A DNA stretch of 64,000 nucleotides from contig JAEPMD010000011.1 of assembly GCA_017644105.1 (NCBI GenBank), positions 5,145 through 69,144 on the forward strand, written 5' to 3'. Numbering within the stretch: position 1 is the stretch's first letter; the number at the start of each line of letters is the position of its first letter. The stretch comes from Rhizobiaceae bacterium (lineage in GTDB: Bacteria > Pseudomonadota > Alphaproteobacteria > Rhizobiales > Rhizobiaceae). The notes under the pieces are model-generated. The model was not told where the DNA came from, did no database searches, and saw only the letters and a program-made list of their open reading frames with translations. The position numbers and the translations under genes were made by a program. Shown here in pieces: positions 62,499 through 64,000 of this stretch.

Positions 62499-64000
62499 AT
62501 GTCTGAAACTGGTGAAAACTTGGGAGAAGTATCACGTCGTGCCCGTTCGCGTGGGAGCGCGCGTGGTGGCGGTGCAGCCGCTCGAAGAGCTGCTCGCGAG
62601 GGCGGGGGACCAGGTCAGTCAAACACTTATATCAAACGTGCTTTGCCACCCTATGAAGTGCTCGATGAAGCAGGCCTTCAAACAATTGAAGCCAATGCTG
62701 ATCGCATCTTGGAAGAAGTTGGTATTGAATTCCGTGATGACCCTGAAGTTCTTGAGATGTGGCGTAATGCTGGTGCATCCATTGAAGGCGAACGTGTTCG
62801 GATGCCGAAAGGACTTTGTCGCGAGCTTCTAAAGACCGCGCCAGCACAATTTACTCAACACGCAAGAAATCCTGAAAAGTCGGTTCAAATTGGCGGTAAC
62901 GCAACCGTATTTGCACCAGTATATGGACCACCCTTTGTGCGTGACCTTGAAGGTGAGCGTCGTTATGCGACCATTGAAGACTTTCAGAATTTCGTTAAGC
63001 TGGCTTATCTAGCGCCGGCAATTCACCATTCGGGTGGCACGGTGTGCGAACCGGTCGATATTCCGGTCAATAAACGTCACCTCGATATGGTTTATTCGCA
63101 TATGCGTTACTCAGATAAGCCGTTTATGGGTTCGGTGACTGCGCCTGAGCGTGCGCAAGACACAGTTGATATGTGCAAAATCCTCTTTGGTGAGGAATTT
63201 GTCGACCAGAATTGCGTGGTCATCAATCTCATTAACGCCAATTCGCCAATGGTGTTTGATGATACGATGTTGGGTGCGCTTAAAGTATATGCTGCCAATA
63301 ATCAGGCATGTATCGTATCGCCGTTTATTTTGGCAGGTGCGATGAGCCCGGTCACCGTTGCAGGCACATTGGCACAAGTTTTGGCTGAAGTGCTAGCGGG
63401 TGCTGCGGTCACACAAATGGTGCGCCCTGGCGCACCAGTTGTCTTTGGTACCTTTGCTGCATCGATTTCAATGCAGTCTGGTGCACCGACATTTGGAACA
63501 CCAGAGCCTTCATTGATTTCCTATGGCGCTGCGCAACTTGCGCGCCGTTTGAACTTGCCGTTTAGAACAGGTGGTAGTTTGTGCGGCTCAAAAGTTCCTG
63601 ATGCGCAAGCCGCTCATGAAACATCAAATACACTCAACACGTCGCTCCTGGCGGGGACAAATTTTGTGCTTCATGCTGCCGGTTGGCTTGAAGGTGGCTT
63701 AGTAAGCTCATATGAAAAATTCATGATCGATGTTGATCAATTGGGCATGCTGCAGCGTTTTGCTGAAGGTGTAAGCCTGACAGAAAACGAACAGGCCATG
63801 GATGCAATTACCGAAGTCGGTCCTGGTAGCCATTTCTTGGGATGTAACCACACCCAAGCGAACTTCCAAACAGCCTTTTTCGGCTCAACCGTTGCTGACA
63901 ATAATTCTTTTGAGCAATGGCAAGTCGAAGGTGAAAAACCTGTCGAAGTTCGGGCAAATGAGCTTTGCCGCAATTGGCTGGAAAACTATAAAGCGCCGTT
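62499..64000 (+). CDS. MttB-family corrinoid methyltransferase without pyrrolysine (3' end outside window)
   Basis: Five hundred codons are open to the right edge with no in-frame TAG, so it is a non-pyrrolysine relative of trimethylamine methyltransferase MttB; described relatives act on glycine betaine (MtgB), proline betaine or carnitine. Only a few C-terminal residues should be missing. After an Arg/Gly/Ala-rich N-terminal tail (about residues 13-37), the family core begins at PPYEVLDEAGL and includes VFAPVYGPPFVRDLEGERRYAT, HHSGGTVCEPVDIPVNKRH and SPFILAGAMSPVT. Start ATG has GAGGA six bases upstream. It is divergent from the corrinoid carrier gene, its obvious partner. The substrate is not deducible. 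Confidence 0.92.
   Translation, partial: MSETGENLGEVSRRARSRGSARGGGAAARRAAREGGGPGQSNTYIKRALPPYEVLDEAGLQTIEANADRILEEVGIEFRDDPEVLEMWRNAGASIEGERVRMPKGLCRELLKTAPAQFTQHARNPEKSVQIGGNATVFAPVYGPPFVRDLEGERRYATIEDFQNFVKLAYLAPAIHHSGGTVCEPVDIPVNKRHLDMVYSHMRYSDKPFMGSVTAPERAQDTVDMCKILFGEEFVDQNCVVINLINANSPMVFDDTMLGALKVYAANNQACIVSPFILAGAMSPVTVAGTLAQVLAEVLAGAAVTQMVRPGAPVVFGTFAASISMQSGAPTFGTPEPSLISYGAAQLARRLNLPFRTGGSLCGSKVPDAQAAHETSNTLNTSLLAGTNFVLHAAGWLEGGLVSSYEKFMIDVDQLGMLQRFAEGVSLTENEQAMDAITEVGPGSHFLGCNHTQANFQTAFFGSTVADNNSFEQWQVEGEKPVEVRANELCRNWLENYKAP

Noticed and set aside
62499-64000. Possible pyrrolysine-containing MttB (in-frame TAG)
   Set aside because: All 500 visible codons were read and no in-frame TAG occurs, so it is the non-pyrrolysine type.

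Overview
The window looks like chromosomal DNA of an alphaproteobacterium, most likely Hyphomicrobiales (rhizobial order), with moderate to low GC. The evidence is: a permuted two-piece tmRNA gene next to sspB; alphaproteobacterial small families (DUF2853, DUF4169, DUF2065, DUF3422, DUF2259); a UvrB with a long N-terminal extension; and RirA-type (TGA-N9-TCA) and Irr-type (TTTAGAA-N3-TTCTAAA) iron operators rather than Fur boxes. There are no tRNA or rRNA genes, insertion sequences, prophage genes or CRISPR arrays. I cannot name the genus.

Layout. 0-16 kb: uvrB; a secreted FG-GAP-like protein with a HEAT-like partner; a stand-alone DUF442 phosphatase-like protein; ferric iron permease fbpB; a chemoreceptor; iron-binding protein fbpA; uvrD; DUF3422; DUF2259; a RecD-like helicase. 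16-28.5 kb: mscS; ilvB-ilvN behind a transcription attenuator; a HerA-like ATPase; miaA and serB, divergent with overlapping start codons; then the minus-strand series thyA-folA, hflK-hflC-DUF2065-degP. 28.6-37.5 kb: DUF2853, tmRNA, sspB, DUF4169, a giant AsmA protein, a D-lactate dehydrogenase-type flavoprotein and a ClC channel. 37.5-54 kb: creatinase with a putative operator, an EamA exporter, pdxJ, bacterioferritin and its ferredoxin, a TetR regulator, ilvC, copCD, an unidentified Ser-rich protein, sthA, a LysE exporter opposite an aminotransferase, an EEP nuclease/phosphatase, a Nudix protein and a large MscS channel.

54-64 kb is the most distinctive part. A GlxA/GbdR-like AraC regulator and a cold-shock gene are followed by a corrinoid-dependent methyl-transfer cluster: an MttB-family methyltransferase without pyrrolysine (running off the end), a cobalamin-binding protein, DUF1638, ExoD, a PF13769 'virulence factor' protein, a MetF-like reductase, a methyl-THF:corrinoid methyltransferase and a 2Fe-2S/ASKHA corrinoid activator. 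Together these could take a methyl group from a quaternary or tertiary amine (glycine betaine, proline betaine or similar) and pass it to tetrahydrofolate. The creatinase (creatine to sarcosine and urea) suggests a wider ability to use methylated nitrogen compounds.

Regulation readable from the sequence includes two near-identical iron promoters (fbpA and bfd: -35, 17 bp, -10, 1 bp, TGA-N9-TCA box), an Irr-type box at bfr, a branched-chain amino-acid attenuator whose 18-residue leader peptide contains Leu-Ile-Val-Val and appears leaderless, and several perfect inverted repeats at the creatinase, TetR, aminotransferase, AraC and mttB/mttC promoters. All functions are inferred from sequence recognition without database searches.
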